A stretch of 38,058 bases of DNA from Deltaproteobacteria bacterium (GCA_024276465.1 JAJRXD010000052.1:1-38058); one strand, 5' to 3'. Shown: positions 6,074 through 14,730, counted from the first letter of the stretch. Translations and numbers: made by a program. The notes: a model not told the origin generated them from the letters alone.

Positions 6074-7039
6074 GTGAAAGTTCTCATTACAGGAGGAGCA
6101 GGATTCATAGGGTCACATCTTGCAGAGCATCTGTTAGGGCGGGGAGATGAAGTTTTTGTCATTGATGATCTTTCAACAGGAAGCATGGAAAATATTATCC
6201 ATCTGAAAGAAAACCCCTTGTTCCATTATACCCTTGATTCCATAAGAAATCTGCAGGTGTTAGCTGAGCTTGTGGACATGTGTGACGTGATTTTTCACCT
6301 TGCAGCAGCAGTCGGAGTTAAACTCATTGTAGAGTCGCCTGTTAATACTATAGAGACAAACATTTACGGAACAGAGGTGGTACTGCAGTTTGCAAACAAG
6401 AAAAAAAAGAAGGTTGTGATTGCATCAACCTCTGAGGTTTATGGAAAAAGCGACAGGGTGCCTTTCCGGGAAGATGATGACATGGTATTAGGGTCCACAA
6501 AAAAAGCCAGGTGGAGCTATGCCTGCTCAAAGGCAATTGATGAATTTCTTGCTCTGGCCTATTACAGGGAAAAAGGGCTGCCGGTTGTAATAGTAAGGCT
6601 TTTCAACACGGTCGGGCCAAGACAGACAGGTCGCTACGGAATGGTTATTCCCACGCTTGTCCAGCAGGCATTAGAATCCCGGCCCATAACTGTTTACGGT
6701 GACGGGCAGCAGACACGCAGTTTTACTTTTGTAAAAGACGTTATAGGGTGCATTATCCCCCTGTGTGAGCACCCTGACGCTGTTGGAGAGGTTTTCAATG
6801 TGGGGAGCGACCGCGAGATAAGCATTAAAGACCTTGCGTATTTAATCAAGGAAAAGGCACAAAGTCCATCGGAGATTGTCTATATTCCATATGACAGGGC
6901 GTACCAGGAGGGTTTTGAGGATATGAGAAGGCGTGTTCCGGACATATCAAAAGCCAGAAATTTTGTAGGTTTTGACCCTTCTGTGGACATAGAGGGAATT
7001 ATTGATTCTGTGATTGAATATTATAAGTATAAGGAATAA
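6074..7039 (+). CDS. NAD-dependent sugar-nucleotide epimerase/decarboxylase (SDR)
   Basis: The 321-residue extended SDR starts at a GTG behind AAGGAGC. The NAD-binding loop TGGAGFIGSHLAEHL is at residues 6-20. The catalytic Ser/Thr is in ASTSEVYGKS and the YxxxK pair in SYACSK. The region VRLFNTVGPRQTGRYGMVIP and YGDGQQTRSFTFVKDV are typical of UDP-glucuronate decarboxylases, UDP-glucose 4-epimerases and ArnA-like enzymes. It makes an activated sugar for surface glycan synthesis in the cytoplasm. The following gene encodes a lipid-linked sugar transferase, consistent with a shared pathway. The precise substrate cannot be fixed from sequence. Confidence 0.85.
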   Translation: MKVLITGGAGFIGSHLAEHLLGRGDEVFVIDDLSTGSMENIIHLKENPLFHYTLDSIRNLQVLAELVDMCDVIFHLAAAVGVKLIVESPVNTIETNIYGTEVVLQFANKKKKKVVIASTSEVYGKSDRVPFREDDDMVLGSTKKARWSYACSKAIDEFLALAYYREKGLPVVIVRLFNTVGPRQTGRYGMVIPTLVQQALESRPITVYGDGQQTRSFTFVKDVIGCIIPLCEHPDAVGEVFNVGSDREISIKDLAYLIKEKAQSPSEIVYIPYDRAYQEGFEDMRRRVPDISKARNFVGFDPSVDIEGIIDSVIEYYKYKE

Positions 7040-7056
7040 AGGCGCAGAGGGAAAAA

Positions 7057-7112
7057 GGGTTCGAGGGTTCAAGGGGTCAAGGGGTCAAGGGGTCGAGGGT
7101 TCAAGGGAACCC
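7057..7112. repeat. degenerate GGGTTCAAGG / GGGGTCAAGG tandem repeat
   Basis: About five near-identical 10-bp units (GGTTCGAGG, GGTTCAAGG, GGGTCAAGG) follow the stop of the SDR gene and end in AGGGAACCCTTT. The units are the same sequence that builds the terminal repeats of the element at 8933-9369, so this may be an end-only remnant of that family. Confidence 0.6.
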
Positions 7113-7175
7113 TTTGTCTTTGCTGTCTTTGTTCCTGTTTTTTCTAACTTTAGTTCACTTTAGTTGCTTTTACAT

Positions 7176-8930
7176 ATGAAATACCTTCTTTTTTTTATCA
7201 TATCCATGGCGCTTTCAGCGCTTATTACCCCCCTTGTCAGGCTTACGGCTCTAAAAGCTGGTTGTGTTAATGAGCCGCGCAGGGACAGGTGGCACACAAA
7301 ATCCACACCTGTTTTAGGTGGCATTGCAATTTTTTTATCTTTTGTCACTCTTTTTCTTTATAATTATGGGTTTTCAGAAAAAACACTGCCGATTTTGATA
7401 GGGGGATGTTTTATATTTTTGTTAGGGCTTGCGGATGATCTGAGGGGGCTTACACCCCAGGTAAAATTTATAGGGCAGATTGCTGTTACAGCACTTTTGA
7501 TCAGCATGGGAACTGTAGTGGAAATTATCCCGTGGCCTGTTGTTTCCTACCCTCTTACATTTTTCTGGATAGTAGGTCTTACAAATGCATTTAATCTGAT
7601 TGACAACATGGATGGTCTTTCTGCAGGAATTGCAGCCATAAGCTCAAGTGCACTGTTTATCTTCTCGTTTCCTAATGGAAATGACCCTGTTACCCTGCTG
7701 TCGATTGTGTTAGCCGGATCATGTATCGGGTTTCTTTTTTACAATTTCAATCCTGCCCGCATCTTCATGGGTGACTGCGGGAGTATGTTTCTGGGATTTA
7801 TGCTTGCTTCCCTTTCTGTATCAGGTACCTGGAAGCATGCCTCAAGCCTTTTTGTAACGTTTCTTGTTCCTGTGCTTATCCTGGGAATACCAATTATTGA
7901 TACAGCTTTTGTAACTTTGATGAGAAGGATCAAAGGGACGCCGATTTCTCAGGGAGGCAGGGATCATCTCTCGCATCGCCTTGTTGCCCTTGGGTTCAGC
8001 GAAAAAAAGACAGTTCTCATCCTTTACACAATTTCAGCGGTTGCCGGTCTCGGAGCGCTTTTTTTCAGCGAGATTAACCCCTTTGCTTTTGGGGCAGTTG
8101 CCCTGGTATTTTTGATAGGTCTTTTCTATTTCTGTGTTTTTTTAGGGTATTCAGAGGGGAAAAACAGTGATGCAAACCAGGCAGCATACACTCCGGGAAG
8201 GCAGGTGAAGGCACTGCTTGTCAATTCCCAGAGGTTTATGGAAATATTTGTTGACCTTGTTCTTGTAGTTGTTTCCTATTTTGCCGCATATCTTATCAGG
8301 TTTGAAGGAGGTGTGCCTGAGCTCCAGCGCAGCTATTTTATTAACACCCTTCCGATTGTTGTGGTTGTCAAGATATCTGTTTTCTATTTTTTCGGGCTTT
8401 ACCAGACAGTCTGGCGGCATGTCAGTGTGCGGGACTTTATCAACATACTGAAATCAGTCCTGATAAGCTCGCTAATTATTGTTTTTATAATTCTGATGTA
8501 TGCGCGGTTTCAGTATTTTTCCAGAACTGTTTTTGTAGTGGATGCGATGCTGAGTCTTCTTTTGATCAGCGGGGCGCATTTTTCGCTGCGCATTTTCCGG
8601 GAGTATCTTGAGAGCCAGCCTGTGGGCAGGAGCAGGGTGCTGCTGATAGGGGCTGGAGATGCCGGTGAGATGGCCCTCAGGGAGATACGGAACAATCCGG
8701 CAATGAAATTTAATGTTGTCGGATTTCTTGATGATGACCCATTTAAACAGAAAAGAAGGATTCATGGGGTGCAGGTGCTTGGGAAAATAGAGGATATCGG
8801 AACTGTGTCGGACAGGACAGGAGCAACCGAGGCTTTTGTTGCCATTGCTTCTGTACCCGGAGACAGGCTTGAAAGGATTTTTGATGTCTGCGGGCAGAAT
8901 AATGTTTTGTGCAGAAGGTTTGGGGAGTAA
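7176..8930 (+). CDS. WecA-like phosphoglycosyl transferase fused to the N-terminal half of a FlaA1/CapD-like protein
   Basis: The 584-residue product starts at the ATG at 7176; a TTG 12 bases upstream is also in frame, and neither has a good ribosome site. Residues about 1-325 form a polytopic WecA/TagO/MraY-type transferase that loads a sugar-1-phosphate onto undecaprenyl phosphate. Its motifs are LADDLRGL, NAFNLIDNMDGLSAG, FNPARIFMGDCGSMFLGF and GGRDHLSHRL. Residues about 340-580 are a different module: four membrane helices starting VDLVLVVVSYFAAYLIRF, then a nucleotide-binding fold VLLIGAGDAGEMALREIRNN and VVGFLDDDPFKQKRRIHGV. This equals the N-terminal half of FlaA1/CapD/PglF dehydratases. 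The chain stops at RRFGE, where those proteins would start their catalytic SDR domain. The separate SDR gene just upstream may supply catalysis, but that is only an inference. Confidence 0.85.
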   Translation: MKYLLFFIISMALSALITPLVRLTALKAGCVNEPRRDRWHTKSTPVLGGIAIFLSFVTLFLYNYGFSEKTLPILIGGCFIFLLGLADDLRGLTPQVKFIGQIAVTALLISMGTVVEIIPWPVVSYPLTFFWIVGLTNAFNLIDNMDGLSAGIAAISSSALFIFSFPNGNDPVTLLSIVLAGSCIGFLFYNFNPARIFMGDCGSMFLGFMLASLSVSGTWKHASSLFVTFLVPVLILGIPIIDTAFVTLMRRIKGTPISQGGRDHLSHRLVALGFSEKKTVLILYTISAVAGLGALFFSEINPFAFGAVALVFLIGLFYFCVFLGYSEGKNSDANQAAYTPGRQVKALLVNSQRFMEIFVDLVLVVVSYFAAYLIRFEGGVPELQRSYFINTLPIVVVVKISVFYFFGLYQTVWRHVSVRDFINILKSVLISSLIIVFIILMYARFQYFSRTVFVVDAMLSLLLISGAHFSLRIFREYLESQPVGRSRVLLIGAGDAGEMALREIRNNPAMKFNVVGFLDDDPFKQKRRIHGVQVLGKIEDIGTVSDRTGATEAFVAIASVPGDRLERIFDVCGQNNVLCRRFGE

Positions 8931-8932
8931 AG

Positions 8933-9369
8933 AAAGGGTTCCAGGGTTCAAGGATTTGAGGGGTCAAGTGAAATGCTTAAAAATTATAAAGAGTTAAAAG
9001 TTTGGAAGAAATCCTATAAGCTGTGTTTGGAAATTTACAGAACAACAAAGGGATTTCCTAAAGAAGAAAGATATGGTCTGACATCGCAAACAAGAAGAGC
9101 AGCAGTCTCAGTGTGTAGTAATATAGCACAAGGATATGGGAGAAAAACAACACCGGACTATATTAGATTTCTATATATATAGCCTATGGTTCAATTTGTG
9201 AGTTAGAGACCCAGCTATTATTGTCAGGTGATCTGAATTATGTTGAAACCGGTACTTTAAAAGCACTTAAGGAAGAAATGGGAGATGTTGAGAGGATGCT
9301 CAAAGCACTCATTAAATCATTAGAAGAAAAACACTCGACCCCTTGAATCCTTGACCCCTGGAACCCTTT
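8933..9369. mobile_element. TIR-bounded element carrying a four-helix-bundle gene
   Basis: The left end (8933-8970) and the reverse complement of the right end (9332-9369) match at 34 of 38 positions. Both begin AAAGGGTTCCAGGG and end GGGGTCAAGTG or GGGGTCGAGTG. They enclose just one gene, of the S23/IVP four-helix-bundle family, whose ATG is 3 bases inside the left repeat and whose last codons run into the right repeat. No transposase is present, so it would move in trans. Shorter relatives lie at 18001 and 22154. I see no clear target-site duplication. Confidence 0.65.
8973..9346 (+). pseudogene. four-helix-bundle protein (S23 / 23S-rRNA IVS family), frameshifted
   Basis: The first frame reads MLKNYKELKVWKKSYKLCLE, IYRTTKGFPKEERYGLTSQT and RRAAVSVCSNIAQGYGRKTT, the hallmark of the TIGR02436 four-helix-bundle family encoded in 23S rRNA intervening sequences. 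It hits a TAG at 9180-9182. Skipping one TA unit in CTATATATATAG (9171-9182) restores the family continuation AYGSICELETQLLLSGDLNY, followed by a last helix (EEMGDVERMLKALIKSLEEK) and a stop at 9344-9346. The restored length, about 123 residues, is normal for the family. The extra TA dinucleotide is either slippage, a real inactivation, or a sequencing error. Family members are thought to form pentameric bundles; their function is not established. Confidence 0.8.
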
Positions 9370-9912
9370 ATCTTAGCGTTTCAAGCGAAGTGGTCGGTTA
9401 GTATTAAAAAAAACATTGTCCCTGTATTTATAAAACTTTTTTGAAACTTTTTTATGAATTCTGTGTTTAAGTAGGTAAAAAATTTGCAAAAAAAAGGAAG
9501 AATAAATCCTCTGAGCGTATAAAAACGTATAAGAATTGTCTAAAAAGGGGTTTGTTTATAAAATCTTTTCTTTTTTTGCAATTAATTTTATTAGAATAAA
9601 TTAAAAAAAACTTGACAACCCCCATAAAAATCCTTTAGTTTGTTTTTCAACTGCCGATATTTACAGATATTTTTTTATCGGGGCTGACAAAGGTGTATCT
9701 TTTTGCAAAATACTTACATAAATACTGTAAGTATTCGATGATAACTAACAGGAAAAAGCAGATGAAATTAAAAAGAGGAAAAATATTTTTTATAGAAGGA
9801 GGTGATTAAGGGAACATAAACATAATATTTAAATACAGCAGTAATTAAGTAAATACAGCAGTTTATTAGCAGGAAATTTTTTTACTCACTTAATAAGTGA
9901 AAGGAGTAAAGT
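9370..9912 (+). promoter_or_regulatory. 543-bp AT-rich leader upstream of the large exported protein
   Basis: This long gene-free stretch probably carries the promoter and 5' untranslated region of the next gene. Visible elements: a consensus TTGACA at 9612-9617 without a strong -10; a perfect 9-bp inverted repeat AATACTTAC/GTAAGTATT (9709-9735); a 15-codon frame MKLKRGKIFFIEGGD (9762-9809); a near-perfect anti-SD match GAAGGAGGTGATT (9795-9807) with no gene behind it; and a direct repeat TAAATACAGCAG (9830-9841 and 9850-9861). A hairpin TCACTT-AAT-AAGTGA (9886-9900) touches the gene's own Shine-Dalgarno AAGGAG (9901-9906). No riboswitch family is recognised. Confidence 0.45.
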
Positions 9913-12900
9913 ATGACAAAAAAACTTTTAGTACTTTTTATCAGTCTTATGATGTCAATGGCATTTTTTGCCGGCAATGTCATTGCAGGTGAGGCTACAA
10001 CTTTGCATATTGAAGCTGACACCACTTCCCCTGAGGTTTTTGGTGATGAGATGAGATGCAGGGTTGTGATTCTGGATGACAATGGTGAGCTGGCAACAAC
10101 ATTTGGCGGCGCGGATATAACAGATTCCACACTTTCCATTCAGTCTGCAAACTATGGTGATGATGTGCGTTTTTCAACCCAGCCTGCAACTGACCTTACT
10201 CTTTCAAGGTTTGGTGACTTTCTGGCTGCAGCTGAAAAAGTAACTGTCAGTGTAAACCAGGCATGGCAGGAGTTTGCTGTAAATTTTGACGGTGTCAAGG
10301 AAGTTGGAGATGACACAATAACTGTTACTCTCAAAAAGGGCAGTTCCACAATTACAGCTGATCAGGATTATACTCTTATGGCTCCGGAGGCAGACACATT
10401 TGTTGCCCTGACCGGTGGCGTTGGAACCCTGCCGGATGTGCTTGATGAGCTGCCGTCTGCTCAGTCAGACAAGGGCGCAACAAAGACAGCCGGGGACTCA
10501 ACAACCGTTGATATTTTTGCTGCAAGATATTATGATGGTGATAATGACGGTACAAAGGAATTCTACTATACTGACAATGTGCCTGACTGCATGCAGAATG
10601 TTACGGTTCTTGGACTGTTCGGTATTACCTCGGTTACAACTGACTTAAAGGTTACATCATCTGAAACACTTACTGACGGTCATGTGAGCACATCCGTGCC
10701 GGTTCATGATATCATGATTCCCGAGTGGATTGCTGCAAACCAGAGCAACTGGTCAACCAGGGCTTCACAGATGAATGCCATGAGCTGGCTGTTTGCAAAC
10801 GGTATTACAGTGACATGGTCTGCATCTGCAGGATGTACCAGAGTGATCGGCTCCAAGATGAATGATGTAAACTCCAATGAGGAACTTGAAGTTTCTCTGT
10901 TTGACAGGGAAAAATATTACATTTCACCTACTGCCCCCTCATCAAGAAGTGATACGTCACATTACAAAGCAGATGAGACAGAAAACATAACAATTGTCGG
11001 ACTGCCTTTAAACCAGATAACCAAGTATTCTGCTCATCTGGAATGCGGTTTCTTAGGCCAGGGAAGTCCACCAAAAACAATGAGCATATCACCCCTTGAT
11101 GTATTCTATCTGCCCCCGGATCCGCTGAAAAAGCCTTCAGGAGGCCAGTTCAAGGTGGCAGGAGAATCCGGATCAACAAATATCTATGGTGCTGTTGTAT
11201 CCTATGACAGGTATGACAACCCGGCACCTTTTAACCCTGATAATTCCGGAGCAGGAAATGTAAGGGTTTCTCTTAAGAAAACAGCTGATGCCGGAACAGG
11301 CAATCCCATTGCTGTAAACAGTGCTGATAGCGGAGAGGTTGTTTCTCCATGGAATTATGATTCTGACTATGCGAATGCCTATATTACAAATACCTACAGC
11401 CTGCAGTCATTTATTCCATTTGCAATCCCGGCTACAAATTCCAATGGAACATATGCTTCCATAACAAACTGCTTTATCAGCAGTATAAGCGTGGACGGTG
11501 GTTCAAATACGATTGCCACTGATCCTTTCGAGGATAATGTGGGCTCTGAAACCCTTGGTGTTGACTTTTTTGCACAGGATTATGTGGGAGCCATAACCCA
11601 GACAATTGCAACAGATATTAAACAGGTTCAGCAGGATGATTCTGAGGTTAAGGTGATTGGAACCGGAAAAGAGAAGTCATGGGTGATGAATTCTGTTCTT
11701 TCAACTGATGGATCAGCCATGGACGTGGGTCCTGAAGATTCAACAACCGGATCAAGCTCTGTTACAATTGCAAATGACAAAGACGAGCTTGCAAAGACAA
11801 AAGTTGTTTACTTTACCACAGCAAAGAACGCCAGTAATATTTTCTGTATATTCAAGGGCGCTGATGCCAGCACCTTTGCTGTTTCTCCGGTAACTGTTAC
11901 TGCAAATTCAAGTACCGGAATCAAACCGCTTGACGGAGGCGATGGTGAGCCTTCAGCCATAGGTCCTATTGTTAAGACAGTCAGGGTCAACCTTGATCCT
12001 GAGGAAGACCATAATATCCTTTCCATTAATAATGCTCCATCCAATGAGGGTCCTGCACTGATAGTTCTTGATGCACACGGGAATGCATACCAGTCAACTC
12101 ATGGTAATTCCTCGCTTGAGGATGCTGAACTTACAGGCAAGGTCCTGAAACCAATGGACAATGACACTGACACTGCGTCAGACGTTGAAGCCGAGCATAC
12201 GGTTGATTTTGATAATGATCTTGTCAAGGTAGAGTTTGATCTGGATACCATAGGCCCTGATGAAGGAACATACTTTGTGGAGCTTCAATCATCCCAGGGC
12301 AATAAAAGCGGAACAATCAAGGTTCAGGTTAATGCCATGCAGTCGCTGAACATGAAGAACAAGTTTGTTGCTGTACCAGGTATTACTGATACGCCAGTAG
12401 ATCTCTTCTTTGCAGACCAGGCCGGCGACAAGATTGAACCTGTAACAATCACATCCACCACAGCAGGTTCCGGAAAGAGCTACGGGACAAGCGGTAATAA
12501 ACTTGATGTGGAGTTTGAGGTTGACAATGGAACACTGAGCGGTGTCAGCACCAGCAGTGCATCAAAGCTGTCAACTGCTTCACCGAAAATCGTATTTACA
12601 GCAAAACCATCATCAGGCAAGACCACCATGGAGATTACAGCTGATCCTGATGTGAGCGGACTTGATGATTCAGTACTGAGCCTGAAGTTTGCGCCTGATT
12701 TCAACAAGCCTGAGGTTGGAACACCAACAGGAATTGACTGCGGAATCTCCATTCCGATCACTGATGATATTGCTGTTGATACAGCAGCATCCACGGTAAC
12801 AGTTAAAAACTCTGATGGCGAGGATGTTACCGACACATTTACAAGAACAGATACTGACAGCGGAGCAAGCGGTACTATCGAGCTCAAGGGACCAGCAGGA

Positions 12901-13719
12901 ACCACAGGCACATATACTGTTGTTGTTGTTGCAGCTGATCAGGCAGGAAATCTGTCTGAAGAGGTGACAAAGCCAGCTGAAATCACTTCATGTTCTGGTG
13001 TAGTGCCAAGCTGCCTGGACGTTGACCCTATGTTTGCTCTTCTTGGTGAGACTGAGAGCGTAACCATTACAGGTGAGGATACTAACTTTGCAGACGGAAC
13101 AACAGTGGTATCATTCGGATGTACTGGTGTGACCATTGACAGCACAACTGTCAACAGTGCTACTGAGGTTCTTGTTAATATCACAGTTGCAGATGATGCA
13201 GCAGAGGAGACCTGTGATGTGACCGTGACAACCGGAAGTGAAGAGATTACATGTGCTGATTTATTTGAGGTCACAAGCATAGCTCCGTGTATTGATGAGG
13301 ATGGAGACGGATACGGTGAAAACTGTGATGCAGGCATTGACTGTGACGATACTGACGCTGATGTGAATCCTGGAGCAGAGGAAGTTTGCGATGACGGAAT
13401 CGACAATGACTGCAGCGGCAGCGATGAGGTATGTGCACCATCTGGATGCAGCATTGCGAGTGTCAGCCCGGACAGTGTCAGAACCGGACTGGGCCTGCTG
13501 CCGAGGTTCAAAAGTGTTACAATTACCGGAGATGAAACTGCAGACTTTAGCGATATCACTAAAGATGATGTTGATTTCGGAGCAAGCGGTATTACAGTTA
13601 TTTCTGCATCCGGAACCGGCAACTCAGTAAGAGCCCTTATAATGGTATGGGGAGCTGCAAAAGGCGACTCTGACGTGAGTGTTGGTGACTGTGACGGCGG
13701 AACATTTACCGTGCAGTAA
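9913..13719 (+). CDS. large exported surface protein with Ig-like/IPT domains and a MopE-type metal-binding motif
   Basis: The 1268-residue product starts at an ATG behind AAGGAGTAAAGT. Residues 1-25 are a signal peptide (KKLLVLFISLMMSMAFFAG, cleavage after VIA). The rest is strongly acidic, Thr/Ser/Asp-rich beta-type sequence without membrane helices. A bacterial Ig-like section lies around 935-1035 (DDIAVDTAASTVTVKNSDGE). An IPT/TIG-like domain lies around 1040-1122. Residues 1126-1175 carry the repeated Asp/Cys motif DEDGDGYGENCD, DCDDTDADVNPGAEEVCDDG and IDNDCSGSDEVC, matching the MopE-like putative metal-binding family (PF11617). It has no sortase or PEP-CTERM signal. Length, composition, long leader and a dedicated terminator suggest an abundant cell-surface protein, perhaps an S-layer or adhesin; that role is an inference. 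Confidence 0.85.
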   Translation: MTKKLLVLFISLMMSMAFFAGNVIAGEATTLHIEADTTSPEVFGDEMRCRVVILDDNGELATTFGGADITDSTLSIQSANYGDDVRFSTQPATDLTLSRFGDFLAAAEKVTVSVNQAWQEFAVNFDGVKEVGDDTITVTLKKGSSTITADQDYTLMAPEADTFVALTGGVGTLPDVLDELPSAQSDKGATKTAGDSTTVDIFAARYYDGDNDGTKEFYYTDNVPDCMQNVTVLGLFGITSVTTDLKVTSSETLTDGHVSTSVPVHDIMIPEWIAANQSNWSTRASQMNAMSWLFANGITVTWSASAGCTRVIGSKMNDVNSNEELEVSLFDREKYYISPTAPSSRSDTSHYKADETENITIVGLPLNQITKYSAHLECGFLGQGSPPKTMSISPLDVFYLPPDPLKKPSGGQFKVAGESGSTNIYGAVVSYDRYDNPAPFNPDNSGAGNVRVSLKKTADAGTGNPIAVNSADSGEVVSPWNYDSDYANAYITNTYSLQSFIPFAIPATNSNGTYASITNCFISSISVDGGSNTIATDPFEDNVGSETLGVDFFAQDYVGAITQTIATDIKQVQQDDSEVKVIGTGKEKSWVMNSVLSTDGSAMDVGPEDSTTGSSSVTIANDKDELAKTKVVYFTTAKNASNIFCIFKGADASTFAVSPVTVTANSSTGIKPLDGGDGEPSAIGPIVKTVRVNLDPEEDHNILSINNAPSNEGPALIVLDAHGNAYQSTHGNSSLEDAELTGKVLKPMDNDTDTASDVEAEHTVDFDNDLVKVEFDLDTIGPDEGTYFVELQSSQGNKSGTIKVQVNAMQSLNMKNKFVAVPGITDTPVDLFFADQAGDKIEPVTITSTTAGSGKSYGTSGNKLDVEFEVDNGTLSGVSTSSASKLSTASPKIVFTAKPSSGKTTMEITADPDVSGLDDSVLSLKFAPDFNKPEVGTPTGIDCGISIPITDDIAVDTAASTVTVKNSDGEDVTDTFTRTDTDSGASGTIELKGPAGTTGTYTVVVVAADQAGNLSEEVTKPAEITSCSGVVPSCLDVDPMFALLGETESVTITGEDTNFADGTTVVSFGCTGVTIDSTTVNSATEVLVNITVADDAAEETCDVTVTTGSEEITCADLFEVTSIAPCIDEDGDGYGENCDAGIDCDDTDADVNPGAEEVCDDGIDNDCSGSDEVCAPSGCSIASVSPDSVRTGLGLLPRFKSVTITGDETADFSDITKDDVDFGASGITVISASGTGNSVRALIMVWGAAKGDSDVSVGDCDGGTFTVQ

Positions 13720-13730
13720 AAAAGCAAGTA

Positions 13731-13762
13731 ACCTGACTCGCATTTTCCATGCGAACAAGGTT
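13731..13762 (+). repeat. hairpin after the large surface-protein gene
   Basis: AACCT..TCGCA and TGCGA..AGGTT can pair around TTTTCCA just after the stop codon. It may protect the 3' end of the message upstream of the terminator. Confidence 0.35.
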
Positions 13763-13771
13763 GTCTGAAAC

Positions 13772-13814
13772 AAAAAAAGAGCCTGGAGGCAGACTGCTTC
13801 CGGGCTCTTTTTTT
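13772..13814 (+). terminator. intrinsic terminator of the large surface-protein gene
   Basis: AAAAAAAGAGCC (13772-13783) pairs with GGCTCTTTTTTT (13803-13814), with an inner stem GGAGGC/GCTTCC. A U-run follows the stem. The A-run on the left makes it potentially bidirectional. Confidence 0.85.
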
Positions 13815-13985
13815 GTTGACGGCCTTTATTTCTATTTGTATATTGTATTCAGCAGGCATAATAATTTTTATATTAAACAACCCCATACCCTGAAAAGGGA
13901 GGGTGTAAAACAGGTTCTGGCAGTTATTCCCGAAGCCTGTGCGAATATAATTAGTTAAGAACAAGCATATTTTCTGGAGCAGACC

Positions 13986-14636
13986 ATGAAGAGAGTTTTA
14001 ATTGTAATTATTGTATTATCAGCCTTTATATTCAGCGGCTGTGCAACTGACACAAAGAGAAAGAAAGGAGCTGTGATAGGTGCTGCTCTGGGAACGGTTG
14101 TGGGGGCTGGTGTTGGTTATGCAATCGGAGGCAAAAAGGGGGCTGCCATAGGCGCAGGCTCTGGTCTTGTGGTGGGAGGTCTTACCGGTGCTGCTATTGG
14201 CGATTACATGGACAAGCAGGAAAAGGAGATGCGGCAGGCACTTGCCGGTGCTGAAGCGGCAAGCATTCAGCGGGAACAGGAGATCCTGGCTATTACCTTC
14301 AAGGCAGATCTTATGTATGATGTTGATTCGGCAGTGCTTAAACCAGGCGCCTATGAAGAGTTAGACCGTGTTGCCGAGGTTCTGAACAAATATCCCCAAA
14401 CAAAAATACGCATTGAAGGCCACACAGACAGCACCGGATCTGAAGATTACAACCTGAAACTGTCAGAAAAACGCGCCATGGCTGTTAAGAATGCTCTTAT
14501 ACTCAGGAATGTTGATCCGGCACGTCTGCAAACAGTTGGTCTGGGTGAGTCAAAACCGGTTGCAGGCAATGAAACTGAAGCCGGAAGGCAGATGAACAGG
14601 AGAGTCAGGATTGTAATTAACCCTGTGCAGGTCTGA
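13986..14636 (+). CDS. OmpA-family lipoprotein with glycine-zipper domain
   Basis: The 216-residue product has a lipoprotein signal peptide with lipobox FSGC (Cys19), so it is tethered to a membrane, probably the outer one (Ala at +2). Residues about 29-72 are a glycine-zipper segment (GAVIGAALGTVVGAGVGYAI and GAAIGAGSGLVVGGLTGAAIG). Residues about 100-212 are the OmpA C-terminal peptidoglycan-binding domain, with NKYPQTKIRIEGHTDSTGSE and the conserved RRVRI end (GRQMNRRVRIVI). It links the outer membrane to the cell wall. Ribosome site GGAG at 13977. This is the common YiaD/Pal-like type. Confidence 0.92.
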   Translation: MKRVLIVIIVLSAFIFSGCATDTKRKKGAVIGAALGTVVGAGVGYAIGGKKGAAIGAGSGLVVGGLTGAAIGDYMDKQEKEMRQALAGAEAASIQREQEILAITFKADLMYDVDSAVLKPGAYEELDRVAEVLNKYPQTKIRIEGHTDSTGSEDYNLKLSEKRAMAVKNALILRNVDPARLQTVGLGESKPVAGNETEAGRQMNRRVRIVINPVQV

Positions 14637-14721
14637 GCAGGGCATTTGCTGTTCCTGCATTATTGTGTTTCAATGTCCTTGATCCTCAGAGTTTGATTGA
14701 CGAAAAAACAGTGAGGAGCTG

Positions 14722-14730
14722 TGCTATACT
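14722..14730 (+). promoter_or_regulatory. possible extended -10 promoter
   Basis: TGCTATACT, the same nine bases as in the ssrA promoter, lies 38 bases before the gene at 14768. There is no -35 at standard spacing. Confidence 0.35.

Noticed and set aside
9680-9710. Sigma-54 promoter (GG-N10-GC) before the large exported protein
   Set aside because: The best candidate, GGTGTATCTTTTTGC, has 11 bases between GG and GC and a poor match around them.
12939-13964. 341-codon minus-strand frame opposite the large exported protein
   Set aside because: Low-complexity Ser/Thr/Val shadow of the Asp/Thr-rich gene; crosses its terminator and has no ribosome site.
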